From contig JAVBRO010000002.1 in assembly GCA_031547885.1 (NCBI GenBank), positions 1 to 64,000 on the forward strand: a stretch of DNA of 64,000 nt, given 5' to 3'. The notes under the pieces are model-generated. The model had not been told where the DNA came from, made no database searches, and was given only the letters and a program-made list of their open reading frames with translations. A program made the position numbers and the translations under genes. Below are positions 17,593 through 26,127 of the stretch, in pieces. Origin of the DNA: UBA940 sp031547885 (lineage in GTDB: Bacteria > Bacteroidota > Bacteroidia > Bacteroidales > Rikenellaceae). Position 1 is the stretch's first letter. Each line of letters begins with the position of its first letter.

Positions 17593-19602
17593 TTAATCCG
17601 AGACTTTATCCATCTTCTTAATCAGTTTCACAACAATGCCGCCGCCCGGAGCCATCCCCATAAAAAACGAGTCCCCCTTCTTAAATAACCGCTTTTCACG
17701 AATGTAATCTTCGCCCCGGGAGGCAGCATTAATTCCGTCCCTTATTATTTCTGCTGTATATTCTCCATCGTCCAGGAACCATAGTTTCAACTCCAGTTCC
17801 CTTGGTTCCCAGCTCGTAAGCCCGCCCAGAAACCAGTTGTCCCCCGACCTGCGCGCCGTAACAATGTACTCTCCCATCTTACCCGCCGGTATTATCGTCT
17901 CATCGAACACCGTCGGAATGGATACTATGAAATCGGTACACTCCTGCTCCCTGATGTAAGCGCTGGGAGAGTCGCACAGCGTGGTCAGCGGCCCGTCGAA
18001 CACGACATATTCGGCTATCTGGTGCGCGCGCGTTCCCTGGCTCATCGGAGCGTAGTATATGTCTTTGAAGTTGATTTTGTTGGCGTTAGACATCGCCCCC
18101 GGGGTGTAATCCACGTTCCCGGCGACCATTCTTATGAACGGCATGGTCACGTCGTAAAGCGGCATGGCCGGATTGCTCCATTTCAGTTCTTCGAGGCCGA
18201 ACACCCCTTCTACATTCAACACGTGCGGGAACGTCCTGTTAATCCCGAAAGGCTTCAAAGCACCGTGCAGATCCACCAGTAGTTTGTGTTTTGCAGTGGC
18301 TTCCATCACGCGGTAAGTCTGGTCGATCGCGGGCTGGTCGTCCCTGTCGAGAAAATCGATCTTGAAACCCTTGACTCCCATCTTTGCATAGGTACTGCAG
18401 GCCTCTTCAAGTTTGCGGTCCAGTACGTCCATCACCACCCACAGCAATATCCCCACATTGTGGTCGGCTGCGTATGAGAGTATCTCCGGAAGGTCTATTT
18501 CCGGGATGGCAACCATCACATCCCCGCCGGTCGGAGGCGACCACCCTTCGTCGAGCACCACGTACTCGATACCGTTGGCTGCCGCAAAATCGATAAAATA
18601 TTTATAAGTCTCCGTATTTATCCCGGCTTTAAAATCGACTCCCGTGAGGCCCCAGTTGTTCCACCAGTCCCACGCTATCTTGCCCGGTTTGATCCACGAA
18701 GTATCGCCTATGCGGTTCGCCGGAGCCAACGAATAGATCGTATTGTTTACCGGCAACTGTGTATCATCTACAGATATTATGCCTATACGCCAGGGCAGCT
18801 GTGCGCCGGGCGCTATTTCAGCTATATGGTCCGCCCTGGACTGAACCTTAGGTTGCGAGCGGCGGGAATCGCGTTCGGTCGCCGCCGGGATCCGGGCGAA
18901 CAGACCGGCCACGCCGTTGGTTTTTTGCCCCGGTTTGAGGAACATGCCCGGATACGACTCCTGGCCTCCGTCCGAGATTAGTATTTTCATGCCTTCCCCG
19001 AGGTCGACGGCAAAGGGTGTCATGACAGGCCTCGCCGCATCTATTCCCGAAATCTTCTGTTCGGTATATACATTCTGGAAAGCCATCTGGTACATATCGC
19101 TCCCTTCCTTAGCCGTAGAATAGGCCGCCCAGACCTTATGGTCTGCAGCGAAGTTGAATTCGGCCGTCTCGTCGACAACGACGGTTTTCCCTTTAAAAGA
19201 AGTGTAGAGCGAATATGCGAACCCGTCGTCATACGCGCGGAATTTCACCCCGACCCCTTCCTTGAAGGCGATGTCCAGTTCATTATACGATATCGAAAAA
19301 CTGCTCTGCCGGTAAAGCGGCGAATCTATATGTTCGGTAGCGCTGCGATGGTTTGCCGACCGTACCCGCGAATCTTTTCCGGGCAGTTCGCCGTCCGCCA
19401 GCCGGAGCGACACGGATGATGGAAGGAGCACTTCGCGTCCGTCGTAAGAAACCGAATATGACAGGCCGCCGGATGTTTCAATACCTACATGCAGCTTCCC
19501 GTTCGGGGAAACCACATGGTACTCTTTCGCCGCAGCCCCGCTGCCGCATAAAACAAAGCATCCTATCATAAATAATACAGGCAGTTGTTTCCTATTGATC
19601 AT
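17593..19602 (-). CDS. GH97 glycoside hydrolase, retaining (alpha-galactosidase-like) type
   Basis: Exported TIM-barrel enzyme of 669 residues, normal for GH97; signal peptide to about residue 25. The N-terminal beta-supersandwich (about 27-290) is followed by the barrel with IAWDWWNNWG (309-318), the family's calcium-site region. GH97 has inverting alpha-glucosidases (SusB) and retaining alpha-galactosidases (BT1871). Here GFKIDFLDRDDQ puts Asp416 where BT1871 has its nucleophile Asp415, and a Glu in NVEGVFGLEE (465 or 471) can be the acid/base, so the retaining branch is indicated. A second alpha-galactosidase next to GH110 suggests different alpha-Gal linkages or steps, but the sugar is an inference. 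Confidence 0.85.
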   Translation of the reverse strand: MINRKQLPVLFMIGCFVLCGSGAAAKEYHVVSPNGKLHVGIETSGGLSYSVSYDGREVLLPSSVSLRLADGELPGKDSRVRSANHRSATEHIDSPLYRQSSFSISYNELDIAFKEGVGVKFRAYDDGFAYSLYTSFKGKTVVVDETAEFNFAADHKVWAAYSTAKEGSDMYQMAFQNVYTEQKISGIDAARPVMTPFAVDLGEGMKILISDGGQESYPGMFLKPGQKTNGVAGLFARIPAATERDSRRSQPKVQSRADHIAEIAPGAQLPWRIGIISVDDTQLPVNNTIYSLAPANRIGDTSWIKPGKIAWDWWNNWGLTGVDFKAGINTETYKYFIDFAAANGIEYVVLDEGWSPPTGGDVMVAIPEIDLPEILSYAADHNVGILLWVVMDVLDRKLEEACSTYAKMGVKGFKIDFLDRDDQPAIDQTYRVMEATAKHKLLVDLHGALKPFGINRTFPHVLNVEGVFGLEELKWSNPAMPLYDVTMPFIRMVAGNVDYTPGAMSNANKINFKDIYYAPMSQGTRAHQIAEYVVFDGPLTTLCDSPSAYIREQECTDFIVSIPTVFDETIIPAGKMGEYIVTARRSGDNWFLGGLTSWEPRELELKLWFLDDGEYTAEIIRDGINAASRGEDYIREKRLFKKGDSFFMGMAPGGGIVVKLIKKMDKVSD

Positions 19603-19625
19603 ATTGTATTTGTTTTGTTCTGTGT

Positions 19626-21707
19626 TTACTTTAGTTTCACCACGAAATTTTCGCCGTTCCTGCGTATATATTCCTGTTTGTTTTTTTCCTGTTTGACGAC
19701 CACTCTGATTTTATCTCCCGCGGTCCTGTATAATTCTATATCGATCTCTCCGCCGAAAGCCGCCACTTTGCGCAGGGCTGCAGACTCCCATCCCGACGGA
19801 AGCTGGGCTTTCATCGAGAAAGAACGGAACCCGACAGGCCTGATGCCGAACAATCCTTCGGTGATGATGCGGCAGTAAAGTGCGCTCTCGGCCGAAAGAT
19901 GACGCTGATTGCCTTCGGGATAGGCTTCTATAGCATACGGGACATGGTCTTCCGTAAGCCGTCTTTTCGAATACAGGTCAAGATATTCGGTGGCTTTGTC
20001 CGCATATCCTGCGGCATAAATACCCCTGAGAGCATAAAGCGTGGAGCGGTCCCAGTAAGTCGTGCTTCCTTCCTGCGTCAGCAATCCTTCACCGCTCCAA
20101 AGCCGCGGCGAGAACAACGCCTCGACGGTTCCTTCCGCCCTGTCGTAAATGCCGACGGTCAGCGGTATGCATATCCACGAACGGAGCAGGTCGTTGCCGT
20201 CGTAGTATCGGTATGTATGGAAGCCCAGATCGTCACTGCCGAAATATTTTTCTATCGCTTTCCTCACAGCCGCAGCCTGTGTGCTGTAATCTGCCAGTTG
20301 TTTCTGATTTTTGCCCAATTCTTTGCCCAGGTAAGCGGCCGAAAGAAGCGCGTCATAGTAGAGCGAAGATGTGCACAGGTTTGCTGTTCCGGCAGGGAAA
20401 CGGCCTTCCAGCTCGTCGGTGTCCGAGCAGACCACTCCTTCGTCGTTAAGCTGGCGGCGGCAATATTCCAGGCACCACTCTATAAGCGGCCACAGTTCGG
20501 CCGCTTCCGCCTTGTCGGCCCTTGCAAGCGCATACCTCGCAGCGCCGTAGGCGATCATCGCGGCGTCGCCCCTGTCGCCCGCTCCGTTCCAGATGTCGAG
20601 GCCCTCTGCCACGATCGAACTGGGTATGGGTTCGTATTCGGGGTTCATGAAACGGGCAAAATGGCGGTATGAATTTATGGCCGATTCGTTCGCCACATCA
20701 TAGCGCATGAACGGGAAGAACGGATTCGCGTATTCGGCCTGGTCGTTGGCCCAGATCGCCGCATAATAGGACTCACCGCCCGGCCCGTGCATATATCCGC
20801 CGGCCGTCTTGTAGATACTTTCGGATGCCCTCAGTTTGGCAAACTCGAACATTTTGTTCAGTATGGGACTGGGGGTCTCCAGTATCAGGGTGTTGGCTAT
20901 CGTATTCCCGGTAAAAGCATGCCGGGAAGCGATTTCCTTATCTATGTCGATGCCGTTCGTATATTGATCGTGCCTGTAGGCCTGTATCGTAACCCCGAAA
21001 ACCACGGTATCTGCGCCCGGTTCGAGCACATAGTACCCCGCACCGGAGCTCTCGACCCTGAGCGTATATGAACCGTCGACGCCTTTTGCGGAGTTTGTAT
21101 TGTAGATATCGTCTATCTTGGGGATAATCACCGTTACCGGTTTTGTACTAGTATTACGGACAGTGTAGCGTTCGACCAGTGCCGGAAGCGTGGTCGAGGG
21201 GACGAACTCGCGCGTTATCTCCAGTGGAGTGCGGTTGCGCGCCGAACTGCCCGTACCGATATTCGGTCCGCCTACCGTGAAACTACTTTTTACAAGAACA
21301 TTTCCGTCGATCGAGATGGTCTCGACCTTTTCTTCCGCCGGGATCAGTCCGTTGACGGATATCAACTTTACCGGATCGATGGCGAACCTGTGCATCAGGC
21401 TTCCGTGGGTGTCGTTAGGAATGGTGCGCAGCATAGGGAACACGAGCGAACGTTCGCAGACAAAGCCGCCGTCCGCATTCACTCCGTACCGTATCACCGC
21501 AGAGATCTGTTCGCCGCTCATTTCGATATGGTCGTAATGCGGCAGCGTATGCCCGGCGATGTTCCAGACTATGGGTTCGGTACGGCCGCCGACACTCCAA
21601 CGCTCCTGTGCACTCAGCAGCGTACAGGAGAAAAGCAGGGCCGACAGAGGAACAATGAGCCTACTGTTTCGAGACACGTGTTGAAAGATCGTCCTTGAAA
21701 AGTTCAT
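19626..21707 (-). CDS. Exported six-hairpin glycosidase-like protein, family not assigned
   Basis: Six hundred ninety-three residues with an export signal (hydrophobic 17-33, ending LLSAQ). The N-terminal half (about 35-280) is beta-rich, with a supersandwich look (ETISIDGN, VERYTVRNTSTKPVTV). The C-terminal half resembles an (alpha/alpha)6 barrel: KLRASESIYKTAGGYMHGPGG, YYAAIWANDQAEYANPFFPF, DIWNGAGDRGDAAMIAYGAARYA, then CSDTDELEGRFPAGTANLC. Acidic residues in WANDQ, GAGDRGD and DTDELEG are candidate catalytic groups. I cannot place it in a numbered GH family; clans GH-G/GH-L are the nearest folds I recall. The ATG at 21707 overlaps the upstream gene's end by 47 bases; GTG at 21677 is an alternative. 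It lies in the mucin operon between the metzincin-like gene and GH97. Confidence 0.65.
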   Translation of the reverse strand: MNFSRTIFQHVSRNSRLIVPLSALLFSCTLLSAQERWSVGGRTEPIVWNIAGHTLPHYDHIEMSGEQISAVIRYGVNADGGFVCERSLVFPMLRTIPNDTHGSLMHRFAIDPVKLISVNGLIPAEEKVETISIDGNVLVKSSFTVGGPNIGTGSSARNRTPLEITREFVPSTTLPALVERYTVRNTSTKPVTVIIPKIDDIYNTNSAKGVDGSYTLRVESSGAGYYVLEPGADTVVFGVTIQAYRHDQYTNGIDIDKEIASRHAFTGNTIANTLILETPSPILNKMFEFAKLRASESIYKTAGGYMHGPGGESYYAAIWANDQAEYANPFFPFMRYDVANESAINSYRHFARFMNPEYEPIPSSIVAEGLDIWNGAGDRGDAAMIAYGAARYALARADKAEAAELWPLIEWCLEYCRRQLNDEGVVCSDTDELEGRFPAGTANLCTSSLYYDALLSAAYLGKELGKNQKQLADYSTQAAAVRKAIEKYFGSDDLGFHTYRYYDGNDLLRSWICIPLTVGIYDRAEGTVEALFSPRLWSGEGLLTQEGSTTYWDRSTLYALRGIYAAGYADKATEYLDLYSKRRLTEDHVPYAIEAYPEGNQRHLSAESALYCRIITEGLFGIRPVGFRSFSMKAQLPSGWESAALRKVAAFGGEIDIELYRTAGDKIRVVVKQEKNKQEYIRRNGENFVVKLK

Positions 21708-22719
21708 GTCCTTGTTTTTTCAGTATAATTTCGAGGTCGAAAGAGTTCCGTCCGTCGAAAAATGCATTCTGAACATTGTAAAGCGGCATCCATCCGTAGG
21801 CCTTCACGCCGTCGTATTCGGCTTCAATGAGGAAATTGATGTATTTGAAGCCGTAAGCCTTCTGGCGTACATAAGGCAGCCCGGGGAATGTATAAACACC
21901 TTCCGGCGTGGTGACGCCTTCCCATGCAGGTTGTTCTTTCACGGTATATGAATACCAGCCGACAGGATATGCCTTTATTTTAGCATTTTCGACAGGCTTG
22001 TCCTGCCAGTCTTTGACCACTATATTTATCTTTTCCGGGAAAAGGTTTGCGATGACGTCGTCGACATTAACCGACTTGTCCTTCGTAAGGTTGAGTATGT
22101 TGACGGCATAGCTGCTCCAGTGGCGCACGCCGTAGCAATAATTCATTATACAGTCGACTCCGTTGAATGCCTGGCCGTTGACGGGATTCTTTTTGGCATC
22201 CACATTTGCGGCATACAGGTCGAGAATACCTCGTGCATGGCCGAATTCATGGATTATCCCGTCGGTAGCCATCTCGTCGAACGGATCGCTGATCTTTCCC
22301 GGAACATGCCCCCGGTCGTGCCCTATCGTCTGGTGGTCGCTGCCGAACCATCCGCCGTGGCCCTCGTCCGGGTAGTTGCGAAAACCGTCCATTATGACGA
22401 GATAGTCATGGTTGGGGTGCGGTTTGTCGATCTCGACGCGCGAGGAGCCGTCGAAGATATACAGGGAATCCATGTCCGGCGCAAAATCGTACCAACCGGT
22501 AATCCCCAGCTTGTCGGCGTTGTAGTTGAAAGCGCGGTTGATTGTCCCGAACATTTTCACGACCCGCTCGCGCACCACCTCTTCGCCGCCCAGATGATCG
22601 GCCGTCTCCTTGTCGATGCCTATTTTCACGGTGAACCGGTACACCGGCTGGGCATTCGCGGAGACCGCACAGATGACCGTAAAGAACAATCCGCAGAGTA
22701 TGTATCCGATATTTTTCAT
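21661..22719 (-). CDS. Secreted metzincin-like metallopeptidase
   Basis: Exported protein of 352 residues, signal peptide to about residue 23 (VSANA). The zinc site HEFGHARGILD (157-167) is the metzincin HExxHxxGxx(H/D) pattern with Asp167 as third ligand, and CIMNY (190-194) supplies the Met-turn Met192. About 245-340 forms a C-terminal beta domain of carboxypeptidase-regulatory or Ig type (INIVVKDWQDKPVENAKIKAY), possibly for binding. This is a different fold class from the M60-like gluzincins on both sides. It starts 4 bases after the M60-like gene at 22724 and overlaps the next gene's ATG, so translation is probably coupled. No named family was recognised. Other Asp-type metzincins are known, so activity is plausible but unproven. 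Confidence 0.7.
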   Translation of the reverse strand: MKNIGYILCGLFFTVICAVSANAQPVYRFTVKIGIDKETADHLGGEEVVRERVVKMFGTINRAFNYNADKLGITGWYDFAPDMDSLYIFDGSSRVEIDKPHPNHDYLVIMDGFRNYPDEGHGGWFGSDHQTIGHDRGHVPGKISDPFDEMATDGIIHEFGHARGILDLYAANVDAKKNPVNGQAFNGVDCIMNYCYGVRHWSSYAVNILNLTKDKSVNVDDVIANLFPEKINIVVKDWQDKPVENAKIKAYPVGWYSYTVKEQPAWEGVTTPEGVYTFPGLPYVRQKAYGFKYINFLIEAEYDGVKAYGWMPLYNVQNAFFDGRNSFDLEIILKKQGHELFKDDLSTRVSKQ

Positions 22720-22723
22720 TTTC

Positions 22724-24133
22724 TTATTTCAGTTCAGCCTGGATGAGATTGAGGTCGCTCTGCGAAAAAGTCGAGCGCACATCTTCTCCTTCTTCGACAA
22801 ATTTGTTGAGAGAGTCGAGGAAGAAGTTGAATTTCTGCCAGTTCGATCCGCTTACAGGTCCTTCATTCGCCGGTAGTTTATACAGGTAGTCGAACGTCTT
22901 CTTGAAGAGTTCCTGTCCGTATTTCTCGGCTATCCTTACGAATGTATACTGGATGCCGTCGCCTCCGGCGCCCTGCTTTCCTGCCCCCAGTGTTTTATCG
23001 TAAGTAATCTTGTACATCTCCCCTATCCCGCTGCCGACGAATTTATATTCTGTTCCGTCGATAGTCTGGTAGACAGTGGCTTCCGGAACCTTCATCATAG
23101 CCAGGTACATGCGGAAGTTGGCGAACAGTTCTTCATTGAAGTTCCACACGCTATTGCCGGCAGACATGCTTTTGGTAGTACTTGAGAAGTCGTGTCCCAT
23201 TTCGTGCATGATGCCGAAACTCCAGTGCCCCCGTGCTACCTGTTTCAATTCGGAAGCGATGTAAGCCGAATTCCACAGGATCGGATATCCGGCCCACGCC
23301 CAGGCCCCGAAATCGGCCATTCCGCGCACCCTGAGCTTATTGCCTTCGAAAGGCGTGCGGCCGCTGAACAGGTCTTTGTATGCCAGGTACATTTTATCCA
23401 GGTTGCTTACCCATTTGGTAAGATTGTCTGCCCCGACGGAGAGTTGGCTTTTTGAGAACGATATCTTGACATGCTCCCCTTCGCAGACATACAGTTGCGA
23501 CTGGTCCGATATGGTCACATTGTCGAAATACACCGTCCCGGTCGCCGAGTCGCCGCTGTAGCCCAGCCTTAAACAGATAAGCGCCTTGCCTCCGGGAGCG
23601 TGGTCTATGTCGAAACTCACCGTTTCCCACGTTGTCGAGCTGCCTTTGACGCCGACGTCGGAACGCATGCAGTAACCGTTGCCGCTGCAGATATTAGCGC
23701 CGAAACCGCTCACATTCTTTACCTTGACTTTTGCAGAAACACGGTATGTTTTATTGGGATCCAGGCCTTCGATAACCTGCGCGACTATGAGGTCGACCGA
23801 CGTTGTCGCATTCTTACTCCTTAATCCCAGACATGGGGAACCATCGATACCTTCGGTTTCCGAATAGATTATTTCACCTGCGCCGTCGTTCCATCCTCCG
23901 ATGTATTTCCATCCTCCGGTAGCTGTATTTGCTCCGTAAGGATTGTATATATCCTCGAGGCTGTACCTTTTGGTATCTATCGGTTGGCCGAAGTCGGCAT
24001 TCTTGATATAATCGTAGTATACCGGCTCTGCAGGCGGTTTCTTATCGTCGTCCCTCGGAAGGGACTCTTCCTTGCCGCACGACAGCAGCATGGCCGCGGC
24101 CGCAAGCACCAGAAGCATTTTACTGTAATTCAT
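22724..24133 (-). CDS. M60-like metallopeptidase lipoprotein with CBM-like domain
   Basis: Surface zinc peptidase of 469 residues. The lipobox ends at Cys19 (MLLSC). A CBM4/9-like module spans about 42-212 (KNADFGQP, VIEGLDPNKTYRVSAKVKV, VYFDNVTI). The catalytic domain has HEMGH at 310-314 and Glu335 in WNFNEELFANFRM, with ILWNSAYIASEL upstream. It is most like the catalytic half of the DUF1735 fusion at 2939-5056: both have AYKDLFSGRTP and end near STxxxxLxLIQA. It is the first peptidase of the operon, 77 bases downstream of the DUF1735 lipoprotein and 4 bases before the metzincin-like gene. A mucin-type O-glycopeptidase role is inferred from fold signature plus locus. Confidence 0.78.
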   Translation of the reverse strand: MNYSKMLLVLAAAAMLLSCGKEESLPRDDDKKPPAEPVYYDYIKNADFGQPIDTKRYSLEDIYNPYGANTATGGWKYIGGWNDGAGEIIYSETEGIDGSPCLGLRSKNATTSVDLIVAQVIEGLDPNKTYRVSAKVKVKNVSGFGANICSGNGYCMRSDVGVKGSSTTWETVSFDIDHAPGGKALICLRLGYSGDSATGTVYFDNVTISDQSQLYVCEGEHVKISFSKSQLSVGADNLTKWVSNLDKMYLAYKDLFSGRTPFEGNKLRVRGMADFGAWAWAGYPILWNSAYIASELKQVARGHWSFGIMHEMGHDFSSTTKSMSAGNSVWNFNEELFANFRMYLAMMKVPEATVYQTIDGTEYKFVGSGIGEMYKITYDKTLGAGKQGAGGDGIQYTFVRIAEKYGQELFKKTFDYLYKLPANEGPVSGSNWQKFNFFLDSLNKFVEEGEDVRSTFSQSDLNLIQAELK

Positions 24134-24210
24134 AGGTCAATTTTTTAGGGGGTTATTTATTTTTGTGCCTTAACCGGGTTATCGGCCCGGTTAAGGCTGT
24201 CTTACACTGG

Positions 24211-26070
24211 TTAATACCAGTTATCCATCGGCGGTTGATAAGTAAGATTATCGCCTTTGCACTGATAGCTGGTAGGACCTATCAAGCGACTATATATTAC
24301 TTCGCTTGTACCTGCTTCGTCAGATGCATTGTACTTACTGAGGTTGTTATAATCAGCTATGAAAGCGGCATCAAGATAGAATACGCCTTCATTCATATCA
24401 TAATACGAATCCTGTCTGGGGCAGCCTCCGTTTACCTTTGCAAGGTTCTGTTCGGTCCCGTTCGCTCCGGGCCAGTTGCTCGTCCATACATTGCGGTAGA
24501 AGACCACTGGTTTTTTGGTCGCATCGCCCTTGTGGGCACCGTTCCAATCCACCTCCCAGAACCAGCCATACATTTCATTCTGCCCCCCTGCGGGATTCAT
24601 ATAACGGAATCGTCCATTGATAGACCTGTCATTCAGATATCCACGATCAGTAGCGGAAGTTCGTACAAAATCATAAACATATTTGTAGTCCAAAGTTTCG
24701 GCATGCCAGTCATTAGACTTGGTGTAGGGAGCCGGATTCTCAGGACGCGGCTTGTTGCTGCTCAGCCAATAATTTGTCCACAAGCCTACGAGCGAACGGC
24801 GGAAAATGAAGTAAACCGTTTCGTCCATATTGAGCGGCGGGTATTCCAGTTTGGATTTGTCGATGGTAAACGGCAGTAAGTATAATCCTGTTTCAAACGC
24901 AAGATCCGTCATGTCTACTGTAAAATCAACACTGCCTTGCGTCGTGCCTGCCGCGATTTTTGAATCAGCACCAACGATCACTTTGCCCGTAGCCAAAGCC
25001 AAGTAATGAGTACCGTTTGCAGTATTGTATTCTGCAATCTTATCCGGGTCATATGAGAACGACAAGGTATTGTCAGCCTCAAGCGGAGCATTCATTTTAG
25101 TAACCAGTTGGAACGTTTCCGCTACATTTCTTGCACAGTTCTTTACATTAAGCCGATTTGTATGATCGTTCGCAAATGTAATGGTAATCTCAGCTACCGT
25201 GGCTTTTATGTAGTAAAGGCCTCCCTCGTTCACTGTGTATTTGGTGCTCTTAAGCGAAAGTGGAAGCAGGTAAATATTATCGCCTGACAACTGAGAACAC
25301 ATAACCGAGATTTCGCGCGAAAGGGAGTATTTTTCGCTATCGAAAACAAAGTCGGACCATGTATAACCCGAGGTTGGCATGAGAACATAATCGGTGCCAT
25401 TAGCGGTGTTGTAATCGTCCACATAGCTCTGACCTGTTTCATAGCTGAGATCATTGAGATCGATCACATTGAAATTGGTAGACGCTTCCAATGTCAATTT
25501 CTGAGGCATACTGGATACCGATATGAACTCCAATGCAGCCGTTCCGGATGTTTCAGCCGTTATCGTAGGAGCATCGAAAGACAAATGGACCAGAGAAATA
25601 AGACGGTTCGCCGGCGAATTTACATTCGTTGTGGGTGTACAAACGAACGGGATAACCATCATTTCCGCAGCGGCTGCAGAACCGGCCTGCGCAAGGATAG
25701 CGGCAGGTTTGAGGGTTATGTCGAACTCGGCTGTTTTTACCGCATTCACGAACGAAATTTTGGTTGCACCCATCGTATACAAAGATGACGGCATCAATGT
25801 ATAGTTGGAGCCGTTAAGTTCGTTGTATGCATCCAATGCCGCCTGGCTTATGGCCACATCGAAATCGGCCGGTTTGGTCAAACCTTCCGTACGGCTCATA
25901 ACCACGGCGTATTTAGCCGTTTCATATGAACTTATAGTGGCGACCTTCGTAAGCCCTGAATTGACCAGGACAGGATTGGGCAGCACCACAATAGGGTCGT
26001 ATGTCATTTCGCAGCTTCCGAACGATACGCTCAGCAGCGCGACAAATAAAATTTTAATTAACTGTTTCAT
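24211..26070 (-). CDS. DUF1735 multi-domain surface lipoprotein (SGBP-like)
   Basis: Likely surface glycan-binding protein directly after SusD, the usual place for such proteins. About 619 residues from the ATG at 26070 (MKQLIKILFV); an earlier start would require TTG. The lipobox is SFGSC. Three DUF1735-type domains follow in tandem (about 25-170, 175-310, 315-430), each with a AYNELNGSNYTLMPSS-like or DYNTANGTDYVLMPTS-like segment and a YLLPL strand. The C-terminal 180 residues, rich in Trp and Tyr (LVGLWTNYWLSS, GWFWEVDWNG), resemble the C-terminal BT_3044-like/DUF4361 domain of SusE/SGBP-type proteins. No enzyme motif is visible. It is 57 bases after SusD. Confidence 0.78.
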   Translation of the reverse strand: MKQLIKILFVALLSVSFGSCEMTYDPIVVLPNPVLVNSGLTKVATISSYETAKYAVVMSRTEGLTKPADFDVAISQAALDAYNELNGSNYTLMPSSLYTMGATKISFVNAVKTAEFDITLKPAAILAQAGSAAAAEMMVIPFVCTPTTNVNSPANRLISLVHLSFDAPTITAETSGTAALEFISVSSMPQKLTLEASTNFNVIDLNDLSYETGQSYVDDYNTANGTDYVLMPTSGYTWSDFVFDSEKYSLSREISVMCSQLSGDNIYLLPLSLKSTKYTVNEGGLYYIKATVAEITITFANDHTNRLNVKNCARNVAETFQLVTKMNAPLEADNTLSFSYDPDKIAEYNTANGTHYLALATGKVIVGADSKIAAGTTQGSVDFTVDMTDLAFETGLYLLPFTIDKSKLEYPPLNMDETVYFIFRRSLVGLWTNYWLSSNKPRPENPAPYTKSNDWHAETLDYKYVYDFVRTSATDRGYLNDRSINGRFRYMNPAGGQNEMYGWFWEVDWNGAHKGDATKKPVVFYRNVWTSNWPGANGTEQNLAKVNGGCPRQDSYYDMNEGVFYLDAAFIADYNNLSKYNASDEAGTSEVIYSRLIGPTSYQCKGDNLTYQPPMDNWY

Positions 26071-26127
26071 AAACAATCGTATTTTCAATTAATTGCAGTT
26101 TCGTCTTTCCGTTAATCAAACTATCCA

